From assembly GCA_050486265.1 (NCBI GenBank), contig JBJHCY010000007.1, forward strand, positions 73,967 to 137,966: a stretch of DNA of 64,000 bases, read 5' to 3'. Position numbers and translations under genes: made by a program. A model generated the notes under the pieces. The model was not told where the DNA came from. It was given only the letters and a program-made list of their open reading frames with translations, and ran no database searches. Below, in pieces: positions 55,401 through 64,000 of the stretch (position 1 is the first letter of the stretch; every line of letters begins with the position of its first letter). The stretch comes from SLFH01 sp050486265 (GTDB taxonomy: Bacteria > Planctomycetota > Phycisphaerae > Phycisphaerales > UBA1924).

Positions 55401-55902
55401 GGACCTCAAAGCCGAGCCCGAGCCCGTCAGGGCCAACACCGTCTCGATCGAGCTCGGGCGCGGCGGCACCATCCCGCGACCCTACATCCCAAGCGACGCC
55501 CGGCGCATGGAGGCCTACAGGCGACTCGCCACCGCCTCGACCGCCGCCGAGCTCGAAAGCCTCGCCGAAGACCTGAGCCAGGCCTACGGCCAGCCCCCGA
55601 CCGCCGTGCAACGACTCCTCGAACTCGCCGAGCTCCGCGTCCTCGCCAACACCCTCGGCGTCCGCTCGGTCACCCTCAAGGAGCGCGACATCGTGCTCCG
55701 GGCGGAGCGCCCGGCCCCCGTCGCCGCGGCTCTCGCCGGCGCCAACGCCACCGTCCGCGTCCTGCCGCCCGCCTCGGGCGAGAAACTCTGCGAGGTCTAC
55801 TACCGCCCGCCCGAGAGCTACCTCGAACCCGACACCCTGCTGCGCGTGCTGCGGACCCGATTCGGATCGGCCTCTGGGCGGCAACCCGAACAAGGGGGCT
55901 GA
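52495..55902 (+). CDS. mfd: Transcription-repair coupling factor Mfd
   Basis: The product is 1135 aa, the family's length, and starts at TTG 52495 (no better in-frame ATG). It removes RNA polymerase stalled at lesions and recruits UvrA. The UvrB-like N-terminal part has RTVVSGAAGSLPAMLAG and RGGIVDIFPAGGGAPFRLDY. The RNA-polymerase-interacting region has DIVVHADHGIARFVGLE. The RecG-like motor has CGDVGFGKTEIAIRA (near residue 615), VVIDEEQRFGVEHKE and STTIIESGIDIPTANT, then QLRGRVGR. Residues of about 242-268 are a low-complexity insert (GKGSASGEGSAKDRDQGEGR) in the N-terminal domain. Confidence 0.96.
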   Translation: MTRTIATTDLLERIGQDPEVRDLVAHLRGGRRTVVSGAAGSLPAMLAGIVAQSLGRTVLLVAAHHDDADDAQDELEGLGVPADTLPAIQGVSGEGGAVELHAQRARLLYELRRVEPASGQGRVIVAPVHALMQPAPDGASLDALFRTVREGEELPPAALLDWLDRAGYSRTDAVDEPGDVAVRGGIVDIFPAGGGAPFRLDYFGDEIERIAEIDLDTMGSDRRINQAQIPAADPSRFEAAAFRAPNGKGSASGEGSAKDRDQGEGRAKDSPPVLASFPRDTIVLLHEIAEITEQAKGYYERVYDASKGILEPRAMLADLNKRAAAIAELNQYSRSASGADATVELPASPLPLFEKETAEAVRQMLDLAPGGRVSVACQNEGERSRLLELVEAAEPAKTDRVEPLTIYLHRGFVWRDGAWALVPYNELLGRFTARRRPGGIRAGRATDAFMEFQPGDIVVHADHGIARFVGLELIKPKAVQGRHGKRQPEPEEYLTLEFAGRSRLHVPATQIDLVQRYIGGFKGKPQLSTLGGTRWKSQKARVAESVRELAAELLRVRAARQAVPGHAFPADTPWMKEFEDEFPYDETEDQLAAVEAIKRDMTSPRPMDRLLCGDVGFGKTEIAIRAVFKCIEAGKQAAVLVPTTVLSEQHERTFTQRFAGFPFKIAAISRFKTDAEVKKILTELRAGRVDVIIGTHRLLSQDVHFADLGLVVIDEEQRFGVEHKESLLRLRMTVDVLTLSATPIPRTLHMAMLGIRDISSLTTAPADRRAVVTEVAPFSEKRIADAIRRELAREGQVFFVHNRVHNIRTIADQVAALALGARIVVGHGQMPPRELEEVMLKFIRREADILVSTTIIESGIDIPTANTMFINDAHRFGLAELHQLRGRVGRYKHRAYCYLLLPAHTGLSDVAKRRLKAIEEFSMLGAGFKIAMRDLEIRGAGNLLGPEQSGHIAAVGYDMYCRLLEQAVRDLKAEPEPVRANTVSIELGRGGTIPRPYIPSDARRMEAYRRLATASTAAELESLAEDLSQAYGQPPTAVQRLLELAELRVLANTLGVRSVTLKERDIVLRAERPAPVAAALAGANATVRVLPPASGEKLCEVYYRPPESYLEPDTLLRVLRTRFGSASGRQPEQGG

Positions 55903-56109
55903 ACATCCGATCGGAATCCGCATTCGGCCGTAAAGATTCGGAAAACCCCGCGCCGACCCCCTCCCGTCTGCGTATGAATACCGGATGGTCTCGGCCCGAT
56001 GCCTCCAGAAACCGGCGGCATCCGGCCGATACACCCGGGATCAAACCGAACAGGTGATTCCCGGATCGGGCGGGGCGGAGCCCCGGATCGCCCGGAAGGA
56101 CACGGCGGG

Positions 56110-56868
56110 ATGCAGTACATCGACCCCGACAGCCCCAGAGCCCCGCGAAACGGACCGCAGACGCCCGGCCGCGGCGGCTTCGACGCCAAGCTCAACGCCC
56201 TCAAGCGACGCCTCATCCGCGAGGCGACCATGGCCACCGACATGCTCGAACGGTCGCTGGACGCCCTCTGGCGACTCGACGCCGACGAGGCCCGCTCCAT
56301 CCGACGGCGCGACGACCGCATCGATGACGAAGAGGTCGCCATCGAGGAGCAGTGCTACCGCCTGATGACCCTCGAGCAGCCAGTCGCCCGCGACTTTCGC
56401 GTGCTCGCCTTCATCCTCCGCGTCAACACCGATGTCGAGCGCGTGGCCGACCACGCCTCGTCGATCGCAAAGCTCACCGTGAAGATCGCTGAAGACACAC
56501 CGCCCGGCCAGTGCCCCACATGGCCGACGGCCCTGCAGGAGCTCGGCCAGCGCGTCCCCTTGATGTGCCACGGCCTGCTCCGCGCCGTGCTCGACGAGGA
56601 TGTCGACGCCGCACGCGCCATCGTCGCCGGCGACAAGACCATCGACGCTCTGGACAAGCAGCTCTTCCGCGAGGCGACCCAGCTCATGCAGGCCGACCCG
56701 GACCAGGTCCCCTTCGGCATGCTGGTGTATCGCATCGGGCGCGAGCTCGAACGCGTCGGCGACCTCATGGCCGGCATCGCAGAAGATGTCGTCTACCTCG
56801 TCACCGGCGAGATCATCCGCCACGAGAAACGACGCACGCCCAGAGACCCCGCCTCCGGCGCGGCGTAA
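56110..56868 (+). CDS. phoU: Phosphate-signalling protein PhoU
   Basis: The product is 252 aa from ATG 56110. The two PhoU helical repeats are recognisable: KLNALKRRLIREATMATDML with DDEEVAIEEQCYRLMTLEQP and RVLAFILRVNTDVERVADHA, then LFREATQLMQADPDQVPFGM, YRIGRELERVGDLMAGIAED and VVYLVTGEIIRHEKR. It modulates PhoR/Pst signalling and phosphate uptake. No pst or pho genes are adjacent. The first 20 residues are polar and extra. Confidence 0.92.
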   Translation: MQYIDPDSPRAPRNGPQTPGRGGFDAKLNALKRRLIREATMATDMLERSLDALWRLDADEARSIRRRDDRIDDEEVAIEEQCYRLMTLEQPVARDFRVLAFILRVNTDVERVADHASSIAKLTVKIAEDTPPGQCPTWPTALQELGQRVPLMCHGLLRAVLDEDVDAARAIVAGDKTIDALDKQLFREATQLMQADPDQVPFGMLVYRIGRELERVGDLMAGIAEDVVYLVTGEIIRHEKRRTPRDPASGAA

Positions 56869-56948
56869 GTTCCGCAAACAGATCACCACACCCCGGACGC
56901 CGAACCCTGAGCAACGCGAAGGGTCGGGACCTCTGCGCGATTGCACAA

Positions 56949-56999
56949 GTGATCCGCCCCGCAACTCCCGCCGACCTCGAAGCCGCTCTCGCCATCACC
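56949..56999 (+). pseudogene. Remnant of a GNAT acetyltransferase N-terminus
   Basis: A GTG-initiated frame at 56949 reads VIRPATPADLEAALAI, the characteristic first strand and helix of GNAT acetyltransferases. After 16 residues the similarity stops, exactly where the stop codon of the inverted gene (56995-57633) lies. The rest of the acetyltransferase is absent, so this looks like a deletion or rearrangement scar. It could be chance similarity, but the match is close. Confidence 0.4.
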
Positions 57000-57633
57000 C
57001 TCCCGAAACCATCGCCGCGTGCAGGTCCAACGCCTCGGCGACCAGCGCGTTCAGGTCGCTCGGTTCGAGCAGGCGCCCGGGGCGGTAGATCAGCACCCAG
57101 CCGTTGCCCGCCTCGATCACCGGCGGCGTCGGCTTGGACAGCAGCCGGTCCATGAGCCCCGCCGGCGGCGGGTGGGCGCCGCCCACCGTCTGGACCTCGA
57201 AGCGTTCGTCGAAGTCGTCCCGCCCGGTCGGCGACGAGGTGTTCTTTCCCAGGCGCCCGGCCAGCCCGTTGCTCCTGGCCTTGACCAGCATGCGTCCGCG
57301 GAGGCTCGGCGCAGAGGCCGCGACGACCGACTGGCGCACGCGATCGCGGTTGCCCGTCGGCCCGACGGTGTAGGCGAACTCGAACAGGAGCGTCTCCGGC
57401 CCGGCCCCCCTCGCGCACGGGTCGTACACCCGCCCGTAGAACCCGGCGATCGCCGAACCTCGAACGGCCTCGACCACACGCGGGTCGTTCCGGTCGATCG
57501 GGACAAAGCCCTCGCGCGCCGCCCACGCCTCCACGGCACGGCTGTGGGCCTTGCGCTGGCGGATGTACCAGATCAGCAGGCCGATCCCGACCACGACGAC
57601 GAGGATCCCGAAGATGATGTCGGCCGTGCTCAT
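56995..57633 (-). CDS. Membrane-anchored protein of unknown function
   Basis: The product is 212 aa from ATG 57633 (MSTADIIFG). One N-terminal helix (IIFGILVVVVGIGLLIWYIR) leads to a cytoplasmic domain of about 180 residues. The domain contains GFVPIDRNDPRVVEAVRGSA, GFYGRVYDPCARG and LLFEFAYTVGPTGNRDRVRQ, mixed alpha/beta. No known motif. It is convergent to the phoU/GNAT remnant and divergent from the next gene. Confidence 0.7.
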   Translation of the reverse strand: MSTADIIFGILVVVVGIGLLIWYIRQRKAHSRAVEAWAAREGFVPIDRNDPRVVEAVRGSAIAGFYGRVYDPCARGAGPETLLFEFAYTVGPTGNRDRVRQSVVAASAPSLRGRMLVKARSNGLAGRLGKNTSSPTGRDDFDERFEVQTVGGAHPPPAGLMDRLLSKPTPPVIEAGNGWVLIYRPGRLLEPSDLNALVAEALDLHAAMVSGG

Positions 57634-57826
57634 GCGATCGTGCTCCTGGGCGAAGGGGTGGCGAGACGCCATCGCAAACAGGCCGCGCCGGCGAGCATTC
57701 CCCTCTCTACCCCTTCAGACGCCACGAAACCGGATTGTGTTGTCCTTGGGCCTCCGCCCGGCGGTGTTTCACCGGACCGGGCGGAGGATGGTGTCGCCCG
57801 CGGTGTCCGTGAAGTAGACTTCCGCT

Positions 57827-58150
57827 ATGGGCGTCATCAGCATGGCCGTGTACCTCCCCAGGCCGGGGCGGGAGGACGAACTCCGGGCGTTGATCCGCGA
57901 GCGTCCGCCGATCATGCGGCGGCTCGGCTACCTGACCGAGCGAGAGCACCTGGTACTCAAGGCCGCCGACGGCACGCTGATCGAGCTCTCCGAATGGGTC
58001 AGTTCTGGCGCGATCGACCGGGCCCACAAAGACCCCGAGGTGCTGGCGATGTGGGCGAGGTTCGACGAGGTCTGTGAGTACCTCGCCCCCGCGGCGGTGG
58101 GGGGCATGGATGTGGCGTTCCCGACCTTTGAGCCGCAGGACGACCTCTGA
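57827..58150 (+). CDS. Small protein, possible ABM-type dimeric alpha-beta barrel
   Basis: The product is 107 aa. Strand-helix-strand text (ISMAVYLPRPGREDELRALI, HLVLKAADGTLIELSEWVSS, DPEVLAMWARFDEVCEYLAP) resembles antibiotic-biosynthesis-monooxygenase-like domains, which include small oxygenases and stress proteins. Neither a cofactor nor active site can be assigned. It is monocistronic, followed by a REPIN-like palindrome 17 bp after its stop. Confidence 0.65.
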   Translation: MGVISMAVYLPRPGREDELRALIRERPPIMRRLGYLTEREHLVLKAADGTLIELSEWVSSGAIDRAHKDPEVLAMWARFDEVCEYLAPAAVGGMDVAFPTFEPQDDL

Positions 58151-58167
58151 AAGCGGGGCCGTCCGGG

Positions 58168-58257
58168 TGTGGCACTGGCGGCTTGTCCGCCAGTGTTTCC
58201 TGTCATTGATGTGTGTGCCGGGGGCGAACCACTGGCGGACAAGCCGCCAGTGCCACA
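58168..58257. repeat. REPIN-like palindrome (two REP units in inverted orientation)
   Basis: Arms at 58168-58195 and 58230-58257 are perfect 28-bp complements separated by 34 bp. Each arm is itself a hairpin (CACTGGCGG-CTTGT-CCGCCAGTG), so the whole is two REP-like units face to face. It follows the ABM-like gene by 17 bp. It may act as a transcript terminator or stabiliser, or as a mobile REPIN; no RAYT transposase is in the window. Confidence 0.85.
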
Positions 58258-58359
58258 GATCGGCGGCTCTCCCGTCGCATGATCCCCCGCTCGCCCCTCT
58301 CGCCCGCGAAGCGGGCGGCCCCACACCCCAACTCGCCACGCCCCACACCCCCCGCGCAG

Positions 58360-58392
58360 AAAAAAGGCCTGCCCCGTGAGGGACAGGCCTTT
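58360..58392 (-). terminator. 16S rRNA terminator
   Basis: A 13-bp stem with one mismatch, AAAGGCCTGCCCC / GGGACAGGCCTTT (58363-58392), with loop GTGA. Read on the minus strand it ends in a T run (complement of 58360-58365). It lies about 185 bp after the 16S 3' end, ending the transcript without 23S or 5S. Confidence 0.8.
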
Positions 58393-58570
58393 CAAGAATG
58401 CAGGCAGTCGGGAAGATCTTTGGTCGTTCGTTGCCGAACGGCTATCCGCCGCCGGATTGCTCCGGTGGGATTGGCGGACGAGAGTGCGCTCACTTGAACC
58501 CGGTGCGGATCGCTCCGCGTGGCGTGGCATCGTTCACCGATGCTTCGGCCTGGCCGGGTCTAAGGAAATC

Positions 58571-60057
<1,487 letters not shown>

Positions 60058-60582
60058 GATTTCCTATGCGCCGGTCAAAGACCGGTTTGCTTCGGTTGAA
60101 GACGACCCTGTTAACCCCTCAAACCACCCACACGGGCAAGCCCGTACGAACAGCTCAAGGGGCGGTCTGACCCCGGGGCAAGCCCCGGGGACACATCGGA
60201 CGGCTAGCCCGATGATTTGCTGACTCTGTAAGGAAAAGGGGTTCCTTTTTCTTCGCGCGACAGTGTCAGCGGCACGGCCCGCTGTGAGGACCGTGCACAC
60301 CTTTTTTCGATGATGGACGGCTCGGTGTTTGAGCCCCGCCGCACGGACGGTTCCACCATCGCACACTCTCGCGATGTTTCCCGACTGCCTACTTGTCAAG
60401 GTTCGGGGTCCCGCTGGGCGATGAACACCCCGTCGGAACCGCACGCCGCCCGGTCAGGCGGCAGGGGTGATATTACGCCGCGACCCAATCGGGTCAAACT
60501 CGCCGAGGCAGTTTTTTGCCCAGCCCGGCCGTAGGCCCCGGCAGGACAACAACTTACGCCGCCCGCCACCGACCGGTTCGCG
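60058..60582. other. 16S leader and upstream spacer (525 bp)
   Basis: No protein gene is supported. Between the promoter at 60470-60497 and the mature 5' end lies a leader of roughly 405 nt with hairpins CCGGTC-AAA-GACCGG (60072-60086) and CCCCGGGG-CAAG-CCCCGGGG (near 60172). These could take part in rRNA processing. No boxA was securely identified. Confidence 0.55.
60470..60497 (-). promoter_or_regulatory. 16S rRNA promoter
   Basis: Minus-strand TTGACC (60497-60492), 16 bp, TAATAT (60475-60470). It is the strongest consensus match near the 16S gene, about 413 bp before the mature 5' end. It lies between comF and the rRNA gene, so 16S has its own transcription unit. Confidence 0.7.
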
Positions 60583-61452
60583 TCAGCCGCCCCCTCGCGA
60601 CGCGCCGGCGACCCCCAGCGTCGCAGCCCAGCAGGCCGCTCCGCCCTTCCGCCCGCCCCCGATCGCGCGGCAGACCCCGCTCATCGTCGCCCCCGTCGTC
60701 CGGACATCGTCGACCACGACCACCACACGCCCCGGGCCCAGGCCCGTCGCGGCTCGACGGGCCCTGAACACCCCCGCGACATTCCCCCTCCTGGCAGACA
60801 TCGGCAGCCTCGACTGGGGCGGCCCGTGCCTACGCCCGACCGCCCGCACCAGCCTCCCGCCAGTCGCCCGCGAGACCTCCCTCGCCAGCACTAGCGTGTG
60901 GTCGACGCCCCGGGAGAGCCTTCTCCGAGCCGTTGTTGGAACGGGCATCACCGCAACCCGCTCAGGGTCGATCCGCAAGAGCCGCATCCGCTCGGCGACC
61001 GCCACGCCAAGCAGGCGCCCGAGGTCCTGCCCCAGCCGACGCCACGGTCCGTGTTTGAACTCGAGAATCATCTCCCGAAGCAGCCCCTCGTACCCGCCGA
61101 GCCGAACGGCGACATCCCACGCCAGGCGTTTGGCGCGGCAGGCCGGGCAGCCGTCAAAGTCGGCCTCGAACGGGCCCGCGTCTTCGCCGCAGCGGGGGCA
61201 GTATTGATCGGGGCCGTCGGGCAGCCACCCGGCATCGAGCATCCTTTCGGCCATGGGCGGGCGGGTCAGCCCGAGCCAGACCCGCTCGATCTCGGCGGCC
61301 GCGGCTCGCGCCCGGCCCCGGGCCGGCGTCTCGACTACGAGCAACCGTGGTCCGGCGTCCTCTTCTGGAAGGCCGGGGGGCCAGACAAACTTGCCCGCAG
61401 CGTTCTCCGTTGGTTGTTCTTCGTCCCGGGCCATCCTGCGTCCCCGTCGCAC
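60583..61452 (-). CDS. comF: ComF-family phosphoribosyltransferase-like protein
   Basis: The product is 289 aa. A zinc knuckle CPRCG...CPAC lies at about residues 84-103, the ComF N-terminus. The phosphoribosyltransferase fold follows, with YEGLLREMILEFKHGPWRRL and the PRPP loop VVVVDDVRTTGATMSG. ComF assists import of DNA during competence in other bacteria. The first 75 residues are polar, beyond the usual ComF start. It ends the mcsA-mcsB-comF unit, 26 bp after mcsB. Confidence 0.9.
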   Translation of the reverse strand: MRRGRRMARDEEQPTENAAGKFVWPPGLPEEDAGPRLLVVETPARGRARAAAAEIERVWLGLTRPPMAERMLDAGWLPDGPDQYCPRCGEDAGPFEADFDGCPACRAKRLAWDVAVRLGGYEGLLREMILEFKHGPWRRLGQDLGRLLGVAVAERMRLLRIDPERVAVMPVPTTARRRLSRGVDHTLVLAREVSRATGGRLVRAVGRRHGPPQSRLPMSARRGNVAGVFRARRAATGLGPGRVVVVVDDVRTTGATMSGVCRAIGGGRKGGAACWAATLGVAGASRGGG

Positions 61453-61478
61453 GCCTCGGCCTTTCCGAGCTGCTTTGT

Positions 61479-62645
61479 TCAGCCTCTGCGCGTCATCGCC
61501 TCGGCCAGGCGGCTGCGGACCAATTCCGCTCTGGCGATGCGTCGTTCGGCCTGGGTCATGTTCCGGCCCGAGGCCCGCTGGAGGTGGGCGGGCTGGACGA
61601 GCAGCATCAGGTTGTGAACCACCTGCTGGTCGAGCCCCTCGACCAGCCCCATCACGACGCCCAGCCGGAGCTGGCTGAGCAGGCGGGTCGCCTCGTCGGT
61701 CGCGAGCAGGCGGGCGTGGGTGAGGACGCCCAGGGCGCGGTGGACCTGGTCGGCGATGGCCTCGCCCCGGCGCTCGACGAGTTGCTTGCGGCTGACCCGC
61801 TCGTACTCGATGACCTTCGGGATGATCTCGTGCTCGAGGTCGTGCAGCAGCACCCGTTCGGACTTGCCGAGGGTGGTCTGGTTGGAGATCTGGAAGAAGT
61901 CGCCGAGGGGTTCTGAGCCTTCGCCGTAGAACCCGCGGACGGCGAGGGACATGTCGTTTGCGGCGCGGGTGACTTTCTCGATATCGCCGGTGAGCTTGAG
62001 GGCGGGGAGGTGAAGCATGACGCCGAAGCGGATGCCCGTGCCCACATTGGTCGGGCAGGCGGTCAGGTAGCCGAACCTCGGGTGGAAGGCGTAATCGACG
62101 ATCGCCTCGATGCGGTCGTCGATGGTGTCGATCTCGGTGAGCGCCTCGGCGAGGGCGAAGCCTGATTTGACGGCCTGGATCCGGAGGTGGTCCTCCTCAT
62201 TGACCATGATGCTGAGTCGTTCGCCAGGCAGGCCGACGGCGACGGCCCGGGGCTCGTCCTCGCCGCTGCGTCCGCCGGCGACGCTGTGGTTGCCGATCTT
62301 GCCCCTGGCGTGGGCCTGGGAGATGAGGTGGCGTTCAACGAGCAGGTTGCGGTCGAGTCTGGAGACCTCGCGGAGGTCGATCCAGAGGAGGCGTTCGGCG
62401 AGTTCGGCCTCCATGAGCTTGTGGTGGCAGAGGTCGACGATCTGCTGGCGGTCGACGCGGCTGGCTCTGGGCATGAAAGGGAAGCCCGCGAGATTTCTGG
62501 CCAGACGGACGCGGGAGGAGACGACGACATCAGAGGCCCGGCCTGCGCCTTTGAGCCATTCGGCGCCGGTGTTGATCAGCTCGAGGGCGGTCTGGCCCGG
62601 CTGGTTGGGGTCCGGCTCGGCTGGCTGGCGGGGCTTTTCGTTCAT
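61479..62645 (-). CDS. mcsB: Protein-arginine kinase McsB
   Basis: The product is 388 aa from ATG 62645. It phosphorylates arginine residues, marking proteins for ClpCP in Bacillus. ATP:guanido phosphotransferase blocks: SSRVRLARNLAGFPF, HLISQAHARGKIGNHS, LSIMVNEEDHLRIQ, YAFHPRFGYLTACPTNVGTG (Cys of the CPTNxGTG motif) and IRFGVMLHLPAL. A C-terminal regulatory part reads RRLLSQ-type helices. Its start overlaps the mcsA stop (ATGA). No ctsR or clpC gene is adjacent, unlike the Bacillus operon. Confidence 0.95.
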   Translation of the reverse strand: MNEKPRQPAEPDPNQPGQTALELINTGAEWLKGAGRASDVVVSSRVRLARNLAGFPFMPRASRVDRQQIVDLCHHKLMEAELAERLLWIDLREVSRLDRNLLVERHLISQAHARGKIGNHSVAGGRSGEDEPRAVAVGLPGERLSIMVNEEDHLRIQAVKSGFALAEALTEIDTIDDRIEAIVDYAFHPRFGYLTACPTNVGTGIRFGVMLHLPALKLTGDIEKVTRAANDMSLAVRGFYGEGSEPLGDFFQISNQTTLGKSERVLLHDLEHEIIPKVIEYERVSRKQLVERRGEAIADQVHRALGVLTHARLLATDEATRLLSQLRLGVVMGLVEGLDQQVVHNLMLLVQPAHLQRASGRNMTQAERRIARAELVRSRLAEAMTRRG

Positions 62646-63250
62646 GCCTCTGGCCGATCCTCGGGGAGGTCGGCCCCGTGCGACGAGGGGGTATCGCCGA
62701 GCGAGCGGAGCTCGTCGCGGAGGCGTGCGGCCCGCTCGTAGTGCTCGGCGGCGACCGCTTCTGCGATCTGCTTTCGGAGGGTGGCCAGCCGCTCGGCCCG
62801 CTCTTCCAGGCTGCCGAGCAGGGCCTCGATGGGGCGGTCGCCCCCGCGCGAGGCTGCCAGGGCCCGGCGCGGGATTTTGCCGACATGGTGGGTGGCGCCG
62901 TCGTGGGCGCGTTCGAGCAGCGGTCCGAGCGGGAACTCGAAGGCCTTGTAGCAGTCGGCGCAGCCGAGCAGGCCCTCGTTTTTGAATTGCGTGAAGGTGG
63001 TGCCGCAGGTCGAGCAGCGGACCGACCGGACTGCGGGGGGTCTTCGGGGGGCGACCGGTCCGGAGATTGAGGGTCCGGTTGGCGGGGTCTGGGCGTGCTT
63101 GGCCAGGAGTGACGCGATATTGGCGTGGGGGTCGGGGCTGATGCCCTCGGCCTCGGCGCACTCGGGGCAGAGGTGCTTTTCCTGCACGACGCCCTGGACC
63201 ACCACGATCTCGTGGATGGTGGCTTCGTTTTTGCCGCAGGCGCACTTCAT
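62642..63250 (-). CDS. mcsA: McsA, zinc-binding activator of McsB
   Basis: The product is 202 aa from ATG 63250 (MKCACGKNEA). Four CxxC pairs bind two zincs: CAC, CPEC, CSTC and CADC. A C-terminal coiled-coil UVR motif is ERLATLRKQIAEAVAAEHYE with RAARLRDELR. McsA activates McsB and links it to Clp proteolysis. It overlaps mcsB by 4 bp. A gap of 94 bp precedes it, after the small membrane-protein gene on the same strand. Confidence 0.93.
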   Translation of the reverse strand: MKCACGKNEATIHEIVVVQGVVQEKHLCPECAEAEGISPDPHANIASLLAKHAQTPPTGPSISGPVAPRRPPAVRSVRCSTCGTTFTQFKNEGLLGCADCYKAFEFPLGPLLERAHDGATHHVGKIPRRALAASRGGDRPIEALLGSLEERAERLATLRKQIAEAVAAEHYERAARLRDELRSLGDTPSSHGADLPEDRPEA

Positions 63251-63344
63251 GCCGCAACACTCCCGCGGAACCAAGTGTGTTCCCCACGCGAGTTTAGCGC
63301 GGCGGGCGGGGTGCGAGCGATCGGGTTGTGAGCGATCGGGGGGG

Positions 63345-63632
63345 TCAGCCTCGTCTGGTCCTGTAGACGACGGTCTGGTGGGTGGCGGTCGGGCCGCTGC
63401 CGAGGTCCATCAGGGCTGCGATGATGACGACCGCGAGCCAGAGGCCCTGCACGCCTCCGCCTTCGTTGACCGCCGCGGCGTACCCGAGGGTCAGGAAGGG
63501 CATGAAGAAGAACCCGAGCAGGGGCCAGATGACGGTCTCGTAGGCGCTGGAGAGGTATGTGGAGAAGAGGGCCAAGAGCACGATGACCAGGCGGGGGGTC
63601 AGCAGGGCGAGGAGTGCGAGGAGACAAGGCAT
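63345..63632 (-). CDS. Small hydrophobic membrane protein
   Basis: The product is 95 aa with three hydrophobic segments (LLALLALLTPRLVIVLLAL; VIWPLLGFFFMPFLTLGYAA; LWLAVVIIAALMDLG). This is an orphan membrane protein like YrhK/DUF-type small proteins. Its ATG is close to the start of the divergent lipoprotein gene. It could share a transcript with mcsA, 94 bp away. Confidence 0.6.
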   Translation of the reverse strand: MPCLLALLALLTPRLVIVLLALFSTYLSSAYETVIWPLLGFFFMPFLTLGYAAAVNEGGGVQGLWLAVVIIAALMDLGSGPTATHQTVVYRTRRG

Positions 63633-63707
63633 GTGGGCAATCTACTCCGCATCAGGTAGCATGTGAACCTCTCGGTCAGCACAACTACGAGATTCATGGA
63701 GAATCAG

Positions 63708-63893
63708 ATGAGAAAAAGGCTCCCGTGTGCGGGCGTTCGCTCTTTGGCCCTAGGCGGTCTGGCGGCGTCGGTCGTATTCGTATTGGGGTGCGCCGCGGGG
63801 GGCGAGGGCGAGACGAACCTGGTGCAGTCAGGCTCCGACGGGGCGCAGAACGCTCAACCGACCGAGGCCCCGGAGGGCAACGCCGTGAACTAA
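63708..63893 (+). CDS. Small lipoprotein
   Basis: The product is 61 aa from ATG 63708, preceded by GGAG; upstream ATGs at 63663 and 63696 are alternatives. The signal ends in lipobox VLGC (Cys28). The mature part is only about 34 residues, polar and Gly/Asn/Gln-rich (GSDGAQNAQPTEAPEGNAVN), so it may be a lipid-anchored peptide. Confidence 0.6.
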   Translation: MRKRLPCAGVRSLALGGLAASVVFVLGCAAGGEGETNLVQSGSDGAQNAQPTEAPEGNAVN

Positions 63894-64000
63894 GCGTCGT
63901 GTTGCGGGTGGATGGTGTAGGCGATCCACTTCTCTTTCGGTGTCGCTTTGCGGATCTTCGGGGGCTTGGGTCTCAGCGGCGACGGCGTGTTCCGCGTGTG
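63890..64000 (-). CDS. C-terminal fragment of an unknown protein (5' end outside window)
   Basis: Only the last 36 codons are visible, ending at TAG 63892-63890, which overlaps the lipoprotein stop by two bases. The text is basic and Pro-rich with KATPKEKWIAYTIHPQHDA at the end. Coding is inferred from amino-acid composition alone. Confidence 0.4.
   Translation of the reverse strand, partial: HTRNTPSPLRPKPPKIRKATPKEKWIAYTIHPQHDA

Noticed and set aside
60170..60195. A terminator in the 16S leader from CCCCGGGG-CAAG-CCCCGGGG
   Set aside because: It has no T run on either strand and lies between the 16S promoter and gene, so a processing or leader hairpin is more likely.

Overview
The window looks like chromosomal DNA of a high-GC planctomycete, most likely class Phycisphaerae. 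The evidence is a 16S rRNA gene with no 23S or 5S beside it, an exported protein ending in a VPAP-type sorting signal with a terminal RRRR, the McsA/McsB protein-arginine kinase pair, and outer-membrane assembly genes (LptE, BamD, a BamE-like lipoprotein) in an organism with many lipoproteins. The placement rests on recognised sequence character only; no database search was run. There is no prophage, CRISPR array or transposase. Mobile-like DNA is limited to small palindromic repeats.

Layout. 1-5.8 kb: lptE-bamD, a sorting-signal protein with its own terminator, a FabF-like ketosynthase, a zinc-ribbon membrane protein, a LysR regulator and a phosphoesterase. 5.9-12.6 kb: aconitase with a strong promoter/operator region, unknown small genes, a stand-alone B12-binding sensor, bioY and a BamE-like lipoprotein. 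12.7-24.5 kb (minus strand): an SRPBCC protein, an incomplete Opp-type peptide transporter (one permease and one binding protein), a ferredoxin-NADP reductase, and several exported proteins (HEAT-like, coiled-coil lipoprotein, alpha/beta hydrolase, CX4CH protein). 24.5-31.9 kb: a compact chemotaxis cluster cheB-cheW-cheR-cheA-cheX-cheY-fapA with no receptor or flagellar gene. 32-36.3 kb: S9 peptidase, tRNA-Leu(GAG), GT4 glycosyltransferase.

36.5-48.5 kb holds the most unusual unit. Three consecutive SPFH-domain genes (a polytopic SPFH fusion, an HflC-like and an HflK-like protein) overlap or abut an ABC-2 ATPase and a permease, followed by a membrane-anchored TPR-type protein. A second ABC-2 permease with the same KPV...GK.LGV signature diverges from the start of this operon.

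48.5-64 kb: purC, a GH10-like protein that has lost both catalytic glutamates, a membrane-anchored ComEA-type protein, mfd, phoU, small unknown genes, a perfect REPIN-like palindrome, the solitary 16S rRNA gene with a recognisable promoter and terminator, then mcsA-mcsB-comF and small membrane or lipoprotein genes. Two near-identical GC-rich repeats in direct orientation flank the GH10-like/comEA pair.

Start codons were chosen from ribosome-binding sites, signal peptides and overlaps; GTG or TTG starts are proposed where these fit better than the longest frame.
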